Of a stretch of DNA of 60,725 nt, positions 9,337-17,007 are shown piece after piece; position 1 is the stretch's first letter; each line of letters starts with the position of its first letter. Source of the stretch: Atopobium sp. UBA1382 (GTDB lineage: Bacteria; Actinomycetota; Coriobacteriia; Coriobacteriales; Atopobiaceae); contig DBQY01000004.1 of assembly GCA_002305805.1 (NCBI GenBank), positions 60,774 to 121,498 of the forward strand. The letters run 5' to 3'. The translations under genes were made by a program, and so were the position numbers. The notes under the pieces were generated by a model. The model ran no database searches. It saw nothing but the letters and a program-made list of their open reading frames with translations, and was not told the origin of the DNA.

Positions 9337-9523
9337 GCTTTCTCCTTTCACGGGGCCGTCGGGGCTCCTCCCCGGCGGACCTAAGCACCAACATGGGCAC
9401 AACGCCCTTGCCAGACGATAGTGTACCCCACGCGCGACGGCGCGTATCCCTAAAACTGAACGACGGCGCAATTTAGGCCGTGGGCGCTTAGATTTGGCCC
9501 GTCGACGTGAGAATGTTCCCGCA
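9337..9523 (-). promoter_or_regulatory. Promoter/leader region of gap
   Basis: On the minus strand GGGGTACACTAT provides a TACACT -10-like box at 9420-9425, about 84 bases before the ATG; no convincing -35 is visible. The leader can fold a GCCGGGG/CCCCG hairpin just before the ribosome site. The same GGGGTACAC string precedes uvrB. Confidence 0.45.
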
Positions 9524-9525
9524 GG

Positions 9526-9558
9526 CGAGAAGAACATCAGGGCTGCTCGTTCTTCTCG
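9526..9558 (-). terminator. Inverted pair of the GAGAAGAAC motif at the whiA stop codon
   Basis: CGAGAAGAAC (9526-9535) and GTTCTTCTCG (9549-9558) form a perfect 10-bp stem around a 13-base loop that contains the whiA stop. One arm codes the penultimate residues EKN of WhiA, the other is just downstream. There is no U-tract. It resembles the inverted uptake-signal pairs that act as terminators in some bacteria; function here is inferred. Confidence 0.55.
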
Positions 9559-10481
9559 GCCTCCCCCACGAGGGCCTGGAGCCGCAGGACGCGGTGATAC
9601 ATGGCGGACTTCGAGGCGGGCGGGTCGAGCATCTCCCCGAGCGCCGCGAGGCTGAGCTCGGGATGGGCGCGCCGGACGCGGCAGAACTCGCGGAGCGCAG
9701 GCGGCAGCCCGGCCAATCCCGGGGCATGCTCAGCGCGCTCGATCAGCTCGAGCTGGTCGGCGGCGGCGCCGGTGGAGCGCGCCTGATTGGCCATCTCCGC
9801 GTTCACGCGTCGGTTGACATCGTTCTTCACGGATTTCTTGGCGCGCGTCACGTCCACGAAGCGCGCCGTCCTGAGCGCGCCCATGCCACGCAGGAGCACG
9901 CTCACGTCATCGTAGCTCTTGAGATAGATGGCGAAGGCTCCCCGGCGACGATTGAGGCGCGCGGACGCGCCCATCTCGGCGACCAGGCGCACGAGCCCAG
10001 AGGCGTAGTCCTCCCCCGTCACGGCGATCTCCAGGTGGAACTCGCCGCGCGGGTCTGCGACGAAGCCCCCCGCCATGAAGGCGCCGCGCACGTAGGCGGC
10101 ACGCGCCTCGGGCGTGGCGACGAGGGCGGCGGGTATCCCGGAGGTCAGGCCCCGCCCGGGGGTGAGGATGCCCATGCGAACCAGGTCGACGTCAAGACCC
10201 TCCTGCTCGGGCATCTCGATCAGGTAGTTGCGCGTCTTGTGCAGCACCGAGCGTCGCACGGTGAGCGAGGTCTCCAGGTCGAAGAGCTTGTGCGTGAGCT
10301 TGATCACCGTACGCGCGACGGCGCCCGTCTCGGTGGCGACGCGAATGGAGTAGCGCCCCGACCCGTGAAACGAGAGCGTCCCGCAGATGCGCACGAGCGC
10401 GGAGAGCTGCGCGAGCTCGGCGGCGCGCGACGGCGCCTCCACGCGGGAGAGCTCGTCTTTGACCTCGGCGGTGAACGACAT
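9537..10481 (-). CDS. whiA: Sporulation-type regulator / division factor WhiA
   Basis: DNA-binding protein with a degenerate LAGLIDADG homing-endonuclease-like N-terminal domain (about residues 15-190) and a C-terminal helix-turn-helix (about 225-310). 314 aa, full family length. Recognisable blocks are the N-terminal [41 protein letters not shown], and [29 protein letters not shown]. It starts 7 bp after rapZ, so it is co-transcribed. In most relatives yvcK lies between the two; it is absent here. Confidence 0.95.
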   Translation of the reverse strand: MSFTAEVKDELSRVEAPSRAAELAQLSALVRICGTLSFHGSGRYSIRVATETGAVARTVIKLTHKLFDLETSLTVRRSVLHKTRNYLIEMPEQEGLDVDLVRMGILTPGRGLTSGIPAALVATPEARAAYVRGAFMAGGFVADPRGEFHLEIAVTGEDYASGLVRLVAEMGASARLNRRRGAFAIYLKSYDDVSVLLRGMGALRTARFVDVTRAKKSVKNDVNRRVNAEMANQARSTGAAADQLELIERAEHAPGLAGLPPALREFCRVRRAHPELSLAALGEMLDPPASKSAMYHRVLRLQALVGEAEKNEQP

Positions 10482-10488
10482 GGCGCCC

Positions 10489-11415
10489 CTAGCTCGTCCG
10501 GACGTTGGCGAGGGCGATGTCGCGGTGCGAGATGCTCACGTGATAGCCACCCTTCTCGAGATAGGCGGCCGTGGCCTCGGCGATGGCAACGCTGCGGTGC
10601 TGGCCACCCGTGCAGCCCACCGCGATCGAGAGATGGCTCTTGCCCTCGGTAACGTAGCCGGGCATGGCCACGTCGAGCAGACGCTCCCAGGCGTCCATGA
10701 ACTTCTCGGTCGTGGGGTTCTTGAGCACGAAGTCGGATACGAGCTGGTCCTTGCCGGTAAGCGTGCGCATGACGGGGTCATAGAAGGGGTTGGGCAGGAA
10801 GCGCACGTCGATCATCAGGTCTGCCTCGACCGGCATGCCGTGCTTGAAGCCAAAGGAGAAGACCGAGACCTCCATGAGCTGCTGGTCGGTGAGCTCGGAG
10901 AAGGCGCGGCGCAGACGGCTCTGGAGCTCCCTCGTACGCAGGCGGCTCGTGTCGATCACCAGGTCCGCCGCATCGCGCACGACGGCAAGCTGGGAGCGCT
11001 CCCGCGCGATGGCGTGGTCGATGGTCTCGCCCGGTGCCGCAAGCGGGTGACGGCGGCGGTTCTCGTCGTAGCGGCGCATGAGGACCTCGTCCGAGGTGTC
11101 GAGAAACACCACGGAGTAGGAGATCTCGTGATCGCGCAGCTGCGTCACCGAGTCGGCGAACTCGTCGAAGAGCCCCTGGCTGCGCAGGTCGCACGTCACG
11201 GCGAGATGGCGCCCAACGCCGGAGTTGATACCCACGAGCTCGGCAAGCTGCAGCAGCAGGCGCGGAGGGAGGTTGTCGATGCAGTAGTAGCCCATGTCCT
11301 CAAAGACGTGAAGCGCCTGCGTGCGGCCCGAGCCGCTCATGCCCGTGATCACCACGACATCGGGTACGCGGGCGGCGCCCTCCGCGGCACGCATCTGCTG
11401 GCCGTCTCCTGACAT
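10489..11415 (-). CDS. rapZ: RNase adapter / nucleotide-binding protein RapZ (YvcJ)
   Basis: P-loop protein, 308 aa, binding nucleotides and in some species small RNAs or UDP-GlcNAc-related signals. The Walker A is GMSGSGRT, followed by DMGYYCIDNLPPRLL, a family signature, and SYSVVFLDTSDEVLMRRY. The C-terminal domain has IGCTGGQHRSVA-type residues (AVGCTGGQHRSV). The start MSGDGQQ is preceded by GAGGAGG; the first 15 residues are an extra leader before the P-loop strand. First gene of the rapZ-whiA pair. Confidence 0.94.
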   Translation of the reverse strand: MSGDGQQMRAAEGAARVPDVVVITGMSGSGRTQALHVFEDMGYYCIDNLPPRLLLQLAELVGINSGVGRHLAVTCDLRSQGLFDEFADSVTQLRDHEISYSVVFLDTSDEVLMRRYDENRRRHPLAAPGETIDHAIARERSQLAVVRDAADLVIDTSRLRTRELQSRLRRAFSELTDQQLMEVSVFSFGFKHGMPVEADLMIDVRFLPNPFYDPVMRTLTGKDQLVSDFVLKNPTTEKFMDAWERLLDVAMPGYVTEGKSHLSIAVGCTGGQHRSVAIAEATAAYLEKGGYHVSISHRDIALANVRTS

Positions 11416-11527
11416 GGGACCTCCTCTCAGCCGAGGTCCAGTATAACCTGCGGGCCTGCGCCGTGTTCTTCTCGGCGGCGAACACGACTTTGGCCGTGGC
11501 GGCCTTGACCGTCCCACCGCCCTCCCC

Positions 11528-11650
11528 TGTTTTGGGCAACATCTTTGATGCAAAGTGTGTCCAAACCGTGCAAAACCTTGTCAATCCTGGCAACTGAGCT
11601 ACAAAACCCATGAAATCGCGGCAACAACATAAAACGTGTTGCCCAAAACA
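11528..11650. repeat. 123-bp terminal-inverted-repeat element
   Basis: Ends TGTTTTGGGCAACA (11528-11541) and its exact complement at 11637-11650 give 14-bp perfect terminal inverted repeats. The interior carries CAATCCTGGCAAC near the middle, faintly like the core of the 5970/6079 units. No protein frame. Confidence 0.75.
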
Positions 11651-11665
11651 TGAGGGGAAGCCACG

Positions 11666-11700
11666 AAAACGGCGTCCGCACGAACACGCGAACGCCGTTT
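11666..11700. terminator. Bidirectional hairpin terminator after the Gfo/Idh gene
   Basis: AAAACGGCGT and ACGCCGTTT form a 9-10 bp stem round a 16-base loop. On the minus strand the stem ends in GTTTTCG, giving a short U-tract 35 bp after the oxidoreductase stop. Confidence 0.65.
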
Positions 11701-11734
11701 CCCCAAAACCTTGCGATGCGTGGCAGTCGGCAGC

Positions 11735-12793
11735 CTAGCGCTCCTCGGGGTAGACAACGCCCCAGTCGGCGCGCAGGCGCGTCATGAGCTCCATGACGTC
11801 GGAGGCATAGTCGAGAAGGGCGCGCTTCTCGTCGTCCCCCGCCACCGCGGCCTCGAGGTCGGCCGCCTCGTAGCAGAGCGCGTACGCCTCCTCGCCGCAC
11901 GACACGCTCTCCCGGCGGCCGTCCTCGGTCCAGACGATGGTCGCCTCGTCCGCGCGCGGGTACTCCGTGACCTCCACATAGCAGCGGTCGAAGGAGAGCA
12001 CGGCACGCTTGGGCTGCTTGGAGTGCAGCGTGAGCGAGACCACGCCGATCTGCCCCTCCGGGTTGCGACAGACGATGCCGCCCGCCTCGTCCACGCCCGT
12101 CACGGCGAGGTTGCCGAGCGAGACGACCTCGGTGGGCTGGCTCCCCATGAACAGGCGCATGATGCTGAGCGCGTAGACGCCGATGTCGAGCATCGCGCCC
12201 CCGGCGAGATTGATGTTGTAGAAGCGGTTGGTGAGGTCGCCGTACTCCTTGTACGAGCCAAAGTTCACCTGCGCCAGGTTCATGCGGCCAAACTCGCCGG
12301 AGCGGGCGCGGCGCAGCAGCTCCCGGTAGAGCGGCATGTGCAGGATCGTCGTGGCGTCCATGAGGACCGCGCCGCTCCTCTCGGCAAGCGCGCGTGCATC
12401 GTCGAGCTCAGCGGAGTTGAGCGTGATGGACTTCTCGCAGAGCACGTGCTTGCCCGCGGCCAGGGCGCCGCGCAGATAGCGGATGTGGGTGTTGTGCGGC
12501 GTCGTGATGTAGACGGCATCTACCTCGGGGTCGGCGTAGAGCTCCTCGACCGTGTCGTAGACGCGCTCGACGCCGTGGCGCTCTGCGAAGGCGACCGCCT
12601 TCTCGCGCGTGCGGTTGGCAACCCCGTGGAGGCGCCGCCCTGCCAGCGCGAGCGACTCCGCCATCTGGTTGGCAATCACTCCGCAACCGATGACGGCCCA
12701 GGTGAGCTGAGGAGCGGTGAAGATGTCGTCCGGGAACGGGCGGTTCTTGGCGGCCTCATAGGCGGCAGCGGCAGCGGTTGCGGCATCGGACAT
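11735..12793 (-). CDS. Gfo/Idh/MocA-family NAD(P)-dependent oxidoreductase
   Basis: Sugar- or polyol-type dehydrogenase, 352 aa. The Rossmann start is LTWAVIGCGVIANQMAESLA, with the conserved EKP-like active segment GKHVLCEKSITLNS (lysine in the expected place) and the second-domain sequence GGAMLDIGVYALSIMRLFMG. Substrate unknown. The N-terminus has about 30 alanine-rich residues before the Rossmann strand. It lies just downstream of the fructose PTS gene, on the same strand with a 106-bp gap, so it could act on an imported sugar, but this is only positional. Confidence 0.88.
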   Translation of the reverse strand: MSDAATAAAAAYEAAKNRPFPDDIFTAPQLTWAVIGCGVIANQMAESLALAGRRLHGVANRTREKAVAFAERHGVERVYDTVEELYADPEVDAVYITTPHNTHIRYLRGALAAGKHVLCEKSITLNSAELDDARALAERSGAVLMDATTILHMPLYRELLRRARSGEFGRMNLAQVNFGSYKEYGDLTNRFYNINLAGGAMLDIGVYALSIMRLFMGSQPTEVVSLGNLAVTGVDEAGGIVCRNPEGQIGVVSLTLHSKQPKRAVLSFDRCYVEVTEYPRADEATIVWTEDGRRESVSCGEEAYALCYEAADLEAAVAGDDEKRALLDYASDVMELMTRLRADWGVVYPEER

Positions 12794-12899
12794 GGGGTTC
12801 CCTTCTCACGAATCAGGCACTGTCCATGATAGCCGTCGGGGCGCGGCCGGCACCGGGCCCAGAATCGTCCCGGCACCGACCGCAATCCCAACGGGCGCT

Positions 12900-14876
12900 C
12901 TACTTGCTGAGGCCGGATTCCTCCGGAGAAAGCGGCTTCTTCCAGAAGGAGAGGATCAGGCAGGCCACAACGGCTCCGATGAGCGCTGCGAGCAGCCACA
13001 TGAGGCCGTTGCCAATGACCGGGGTGACCCAGGCGCCTCCGTGGGGAGCAGGGCTGGTGCAGCCAAAGAGGGCGGAGAGCCCACCTGCCACGGCGGCGCC
13101 CACGATGCAGGACGGGAGCACGTGGCCGGGGTCGGCCGCCGCGAATGGGATGGCGCCCTCGGTGATGAAGGAGAGGCCCATGATGTAGTTCACGACGCCA
13201 GCGTTACGGTCGTTCTTGGTCCAGCGGTTCTTGAAGAAGGTGGTGGAGAGGGCGATCGCCAGGGGCGGAACCATGCCGCCCACCATGACGGAGGCCATCA
13301 TGATCTGGCCGGTGGTACCAAGACCGCTCGCGGGGTCGAGGGCCGCGGTGCCAAAGACGTAGGCAGCCTTGTTGAAGGGCCCGCCCATGTCAACGGACAT
13401 CATGCCGCCGAGCACAAGGCCGAGAAGGACGATGTTGCTCGTGCCGAGGCCGCGCAGGAAGTCGTTGAGGGCGGTGTTGATGAGGGCAAAGAGCGGGTTC
13501 AGGGCGAGCATCACGACGCCGGTGGCCAGGATGCCGAGAATCGGGTAGATGAGCATCGGTTTGATGCCCTCGAGGGACTCGGGCAGACGGTCGCTGAGGC
13601 GCTCGATGCCGAGCGTCATGTAGCCTGCCGCAAAGCCCGCGAAGAGCGCCGCGATGAAGCCGCCGGAGACGAGACCCGAGGCGTCGAGCGAGACGAGGTA
13701 AGCGAAGTCATAGCCCGCCTTCGCGAAGATGCCGCCGACGAAGCCGGGCGCAAGGCCGGGCCTATCCGCGATGGACATGGCGATGAATCCGGAGAGGATT
13801 GGCAGCATGAAGCCAAAGGCCTCGTTGCCGATGGTCTTGAAGAGCGCCGCGGCGGGGATGGACGAGCCGTAGGCGGCGGTTCCGAGGCCGGGCTGGTCGA
13901 TCAGGAACGCGATGGCGGTGAGGATGCCGCCTCCGATGACGAACGGCAGCATGTGAGAGACGCCGTTCATGAGGTCCTTGTAGATCTTGCGGCCAAGGCC
14001 CTCCCCCTCGGCGCCGCCCGCCACAGGGGCGCTCGAGGCGCCGGAGTGATGATAGACGCCAGCTTTGCCGTCCATGATGACGTTGATCAGGGCCTCGGGC
14101 TCGTTGATGCCGCGGGTAACCGAGCAGCTGTAGACGGGCATGCCGTCGAAGCGCGCGAGGTCGATGTTCTTGTCGGCGGCAACGATCACGCCCTTGGCCC
14201 CCTCAACGTCCTGAGCGGTGATGACGTTCTTGGCACCGCCGGAACCCTGGGTCTCGACCTTGATGCGCACGCCCATCTCGGCCGCCTTCTTCTCGAGCGC
14301 CTCGGCGGCCATGTAGGTGTGGGCGATGCCCGTGGGGCAGGCCGTGATGGCAAGCACGTCGTAGCCTGCGGCGTCACGCGCTGCGGCACCGGCGGCCTTG
14401 GCCTCCTCCTCGGCACGGTGGACGTCCTCCTCGGCATCCACGAGGGAGAGGAACTCCTCCGGCGTCTTCGCCGCACGGAGCGCGGCGCAGAAGTCGGCGT
14501 CCAGGAGCAGCGTGGAGAGGCGGCTCAGTACCTCGAGGTGCGTGTTGGCCTCACCCTCGGGCGCCGCGATCAGAAAGAGCAGCGTGGCCGGCTCTCCGTC
14601 GGCGGAGTCGTAGTCCACGCCGGCAGGCACCGTCATGGCCGCCAGACCGGGCGCGGAGACCGCAGAGGTCTTGGCATGCGGGATGGCGATGCCGTCACCG
14701 AGGCCCGTGGAGAACTGTGCCTCGCGCTCGCGGACGGCCGCGGCATAGCCGGCCTTGTCAGCGACGTTGCCACCCTTGTCCATGAGGTCGACGAGCTCGT
14801 CGATCGCCTCGTCCTTGCTCTTTGGCGCACCCCCGATTCCAATTGACTCAGCCTTGAGCAGATCCGTGATTCTCAT
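12900..14876 (-). CDS. fruA: PTS fructose transporter subunit EIIABC
   Basis: Imports fructose with phosphorylation at C1. The 658-aa chain has all three domains: EIIA (about 1-145, phospho-histidine H67 in IPHAKT), EIIB (about 171-270, phospho-cysteine C180 in ITACPTGIAHT) and the membrane EIIC (about 297-645, eight or more hydrophobic helices). The start MRITDLLKAESI has AAGGGAGAG before it. The product of fruK acts on its product. 231 bp separate it from fruK with hairpins that may modulate read-through. Confidence 0.95.
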   Translation of the reverse strand: MRITDLLKAESIGIGGAPKSKDEAIDELVDLMDKGGNVADKAGYAAAVREREAQFSTGLGDGIAIPHAKTSAVSAPGLAAMTVPAGVDYDSADGEPATLLFLIAAPEGEANTHLEVLSRLSTLLLDADFCAALRAAKTPEEFLSLVDAEEDVHRAEEEAKAAGAAARDAAGYDVLAITACPTGIAHTYMAAEALEKKAAEMGVRIKVETQGSGGAKNVITAQDVEGAKGVIVAADKNIDLARFDGMPVYSCSVTRGINEPEALINVIMDGKAGVYHHSGASSAPVAGGAEGEGLGRKIYKDLMNGVSHMLPFVIGGGILTAIAFLIDQPGLGTAAYGSSIPAAALFKTIGNEAFGFMLPILSGFIAMSIADRPGLAPGFVGGIFAKAGYDFAYLVSLDASGLVSGGFIAALFAGFAAGYMTLGIERLSDRLPESLEGIKPMLIYPILGILATGVVMLALNPLFALINTALNDFLRGLGTSNIVLLGLVLGGMMSVDMGGPFNKAAYVFGTAALDPASGLGTTGQIMMASVMVGGMVPPLAIALSTTFFKNRWTKNDRNAGVVNYIMGLSFITEGAIPFAAADPGHVLPSCIVGAAVAGGLSALFGCTSPAPHGGAWVTPVIGNGLMWLLAALIGAVVACLILSFWKKPLSPEESGLSK

Positions 14877-15107
14877 GTCTCTCCCTTTCTCCCACAAGGC
14901 AGCGCGCGCCGCCCTTTGCTGATGCTTTGCACACGACTCCCCCGACCCCCCAGGCCCCAAGGCCTTAGAGTTGCGAGAAGAACGCTGTACATGGTTGGTA
15001 GCCCCGGGTGCTCGGCCGATGAGGCCCGCCGCGAGTTCTTGCCGAGCTTTCTTCTCGGCAAGCTGTCCGAGCGCCGGATCTTGACGGCCGGGCGCCGGGG
15101 CGGACAC
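14877..15107 (-). other. Intergenic region fruK-fruA with hairpins
   Basis: 231 bp inside the fru operon. It contains GCGAGAAGAAC at 14973-14983 and, at 15038-15062, a perfect 9-bp stem CTTGCCGAG / CTCGGCAAG whose loop and right arm read CTTTCTTCTCGG, a variant of the same motif. No U-tract and no gene seen. An ordered operon without an HPr gene here means HPr and EI are elsewhere. Confidence 0.5.
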
Positions 15108-16010
15108 CTACGACCTAGCGAGCAACGCCTCCACCTCCGGCCTCGTGGCCAAGTGGTCCGAGAACGCGCTGGCGGATCCCGTGGCAAGCGCCATGCGGAA
15201 GGCGGCCTCGTAGCTGCCGGTCTCCATCAGGCCCGCAAGGAAGCCCGCGACGGAGGAGTCTCCCGCGCCGACGGAGTTGACCACAGTGCCCTTGGCGGCA
15301 GGGCTCTGGAAGATCTCGCCCGTCTCGGAGACGAGCACGCCGCCCTCTCCCGCCATCGAGACGAGCACGTTGACGGCGCCCATCTCCTGGAGCTTGCGCG
15401 CATACGGCACGACCTCGTCACGAGTGCGCAGGGTGACCCCGAAGATGTCCCCGAGCTCGTGATTGTTGGGCTTCACGAGGAAGGGGTGGTACGGCAGGAC
15501 GCGCGTGAGCAGGTCCCGCTCGGCGTCCACGACGATGCGAATGCCGCGGCCGTCCAGATGGGACATGATGCGCTCGTACATGTCATGCGGGAGCGTGGCG
15601 GGCACCGAACCCGATATGACGAGCGCGTCACCGTCCCCGAGACGATCGAGCCTGCCAAAGAGCTCCTCGACGTCTTCCTCGGTGATCTTCGGTCCCTGGC
15701 CGTTGAGCTCGGTCTCCTCGTTGCTCTTGACCTTGGCGTTGATGCGCGTCATGCCCTCGGCGACGTGGATAAAGTCGGCGGTGACGCCTGCCTCCGTGCA
15801 CAGGCGGCAGAGCTCGTCACCCGTGAAGCCGGCCACAAAGCCCAGCGCGCGACTCTCGTGACCGAGGTTGCCAAGGACGATGGAGACGTTCACGCCCTTG
15901 CCCCCGGGCAGGATCTTCTCGTAGCTGGTGCGGTTGATGACGCCCAGGCGCATGTCGTCCACACGGACGATGTAGTCGAGCGAGGGATTGAACGTGACGG
16001 TGCAGATCAT
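15108..16010 (-). CDS. fruK: 1-phosphofructokinase
   Basis: Phosphorylates fructose 1-phosphate to the 1,6-bisphosphate; PfkB/ribokinase family, 300 aa. Visible are the N-terminal CTVTFNPSLDYIVRV, the substrate GGKGVNVSIVLGNLG motif, and the C-terminal anion hole and catalytic base GTVVNSVGAGDSSVAGFLAG (aspartate of GAGD). The ATG overlaps the fruR stop (ATGA), so regulator and kinase are translationally coupled. Confidence 0.95.
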   Translation of the reverse strand: MICTVTFNPSLDYIVRVDDMRLGVINRTSYEKILPGGKGVNVSIVLGNLGHESRALGFVAGFTGDELCRLCTEAGVTADFIHVAEGMTRINAKVKSNEETELNGQGPKITEEDVEELFGRLDRLGDGDALVISGSVPATLPHDMYERIMSHLDGRGIRIVVDAERDLLTRVLPYHPFLVKPNNHELGDIFGVTLRTRDEVVPYARKLQEMGAVNVLVSMAGEGGVLVSETGEIFQSPAAKGTVVNSVGAGDSSVAGFLAGLMETGSYEAAFRMALATGSASAFSDHLATRPEVEALLARS

Positions 16011-16756
16011 CGGGCAACCTCCACAACGTTTGCGAACTGACGGTACTTCTCGGGCACGTCTCCGCACGTGACGATCGTGGCGGAGTCAAACGCGCCGAAC
16101 TCGACAAGACTCGTGTTGTCGAACTTGCTGGCGTCCGCGAGCACGTAACGTCGTGCCGTGCGCTCCATGGTGAGCTGCTTGATAAGAGCCTCGTTGCTCT
16201 CCGGCGAGGTGAGGCCGCTTTCGGGCGTGATGCCGTTGACGCCCCAGAAGCCGATGGTGAAGTGATAGCGCGAGAGCGCGGCAATGGTGTCGGGGCCGAT
16301 GAGCGACTCCGTGGCACTCTTGAGCTCCCCGCCAAGAACCGTTACCTGGAATCCCCGGGCGGCGAGCTTCATGGCATGGGACACGGAGTCGGTCACGTAG
16401 CGGGCTCCGCGCTCGCTCAGGTGATTGATGAGCTCCTCGACAGTGGAGCCGGCATCAAGGTAGACGAGGTCGTCGGGGCCCACCAGCGTGGCGGCATACG
16501 AGCAGATCGCCCGCTTCTCCTCCGCGTGAAGGCCGTGGCGCTCCTCGAGCGTGAGGTCGCGCGTGAGATGGGCGGACTCGAGGGTGGTGGCCCCTCCGTG
16601 GACCTTCACCAAGCGATGCGCCTGGTCGAGCTTGTCAAGGTCACGTCGGATGGTCGACTCCGAGATGTCCAGGGCGACCGCAAGGTCGGAGACCGTTGCG
16701 GTCCCCTTCCTGGCAACGATCTCGACGATGCGCGAAAGGCGCTCCTCGGCCAGCAT
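16007..16756 (-). CDS. fruR: DeoR-family fructose operon repressor
   Basis: 249-aa regulator with an N-terminal DeoR helix-turn-helix (LAEERLSRIVEIVARKGTATVSDLA, ISESTIRRDLDKLD) and a C-terminal sugar-phosphate sensing domain with the conserved YLDAGSTVEELI and FWGVNGITPESGLTSPE. By position it should repress fruR-fruK-fruA and respond to fructose 1-phosphate, known for this family. AGGAGG lies upstream of the ATG. Its upstream region carries two clusters of decameric repeats that are likely its operators. Confidence 0.92.
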   Translation of the reverse strand: MLAEERLSRIVEIVARKGTATVSDLAVALDISESTIRRDLDKLDQAHRLVKVHGGATTLESAHLTRDLTLEERHGLHAEEKRAICSYAATLVGPDDLVYLDAGSTVEELINHLSERGARYVTDSVSHAMKLAARGFQVTVLGGELKSATESLIGPDTIAALSRYHFTIGFWGVNGITPESGLTSPESNEALIKQLTMERTARRYVLADASKFDNTSLVEFGAFDSATIVTCGDVPEKYRQFANVVEVAR

Positions 16757-16840
16757 GTCCGCCTCCTCAAGCTTGGGACGACAGGCGTCCGTCCTTCTCT
16801 CAGATTCACAAAATACAGGGTGATTCTGTGATTCTCATTT

Positions 16841-16950
16841 TTACGCAAATTCATTCAGATTTGCGCAAGTTTGCGCATTACTCCGGTCAGCGGTAGTCAA
16901 TCTGGGATAAACGGTCATTTTTGCGCAATATCACGCAGTATTGCGCATAA
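16841..16950 (-). promoter_or_regulatory. Two clusters of 10-bp repeats upstream of fruR (candidate FruR operators)
   Basis: Decamers in strict 10-bp register: ttacgcaaat, tcattcagat, ttgcgcaagt, ttgcgcatta (16841-16880) and ttgcgcaata, tcacgcagta, ttgcgcataa (16921-16950). TTGCGCA occurs four times. The clusters start 85 and 165 bp upstream of fruR. Helically phased direct repeats fit a multimeric DeoR-type repressor; assignment to FruR is inferred from position. Confidence 0.65.
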
Positions 16951-16984
16951 AAATGAGCAAAGGTCTGCATGATGAGCAAACTCC

Positions 16985-17005
16985 CGGGCGAGAAGAACGC
17001 GCCCG
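16985..17005 (-). terminator. Short hairpin after uvrC containing the GAGAAGAAC motif
   Basis: CGGGCG (16985-16990) and CGCCCG (17000-17005) form a stem whose loop is the GTTCTTCT motif on the transcribed strand. It lies 2 bp after the uvrC stop. No U-tract. Confidence 0.4.
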
Positions 17006-17007
17006 CG

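Larger units (their letters stand above)
11416..11734. other. Intergenic region rapZ - Gfo/Idh gene
   Basis: 319 bp without a gene. From left to right: the rapZ ribosome site, one GTTCTTCTCG motif (11465-11474), a 123-bp terminal-inverted-repeat element (11528-11650) and a hairpin terminator (11666-11700). The element interior is noticeably A/T-richer than its neighbours. Confidence 0.6.
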
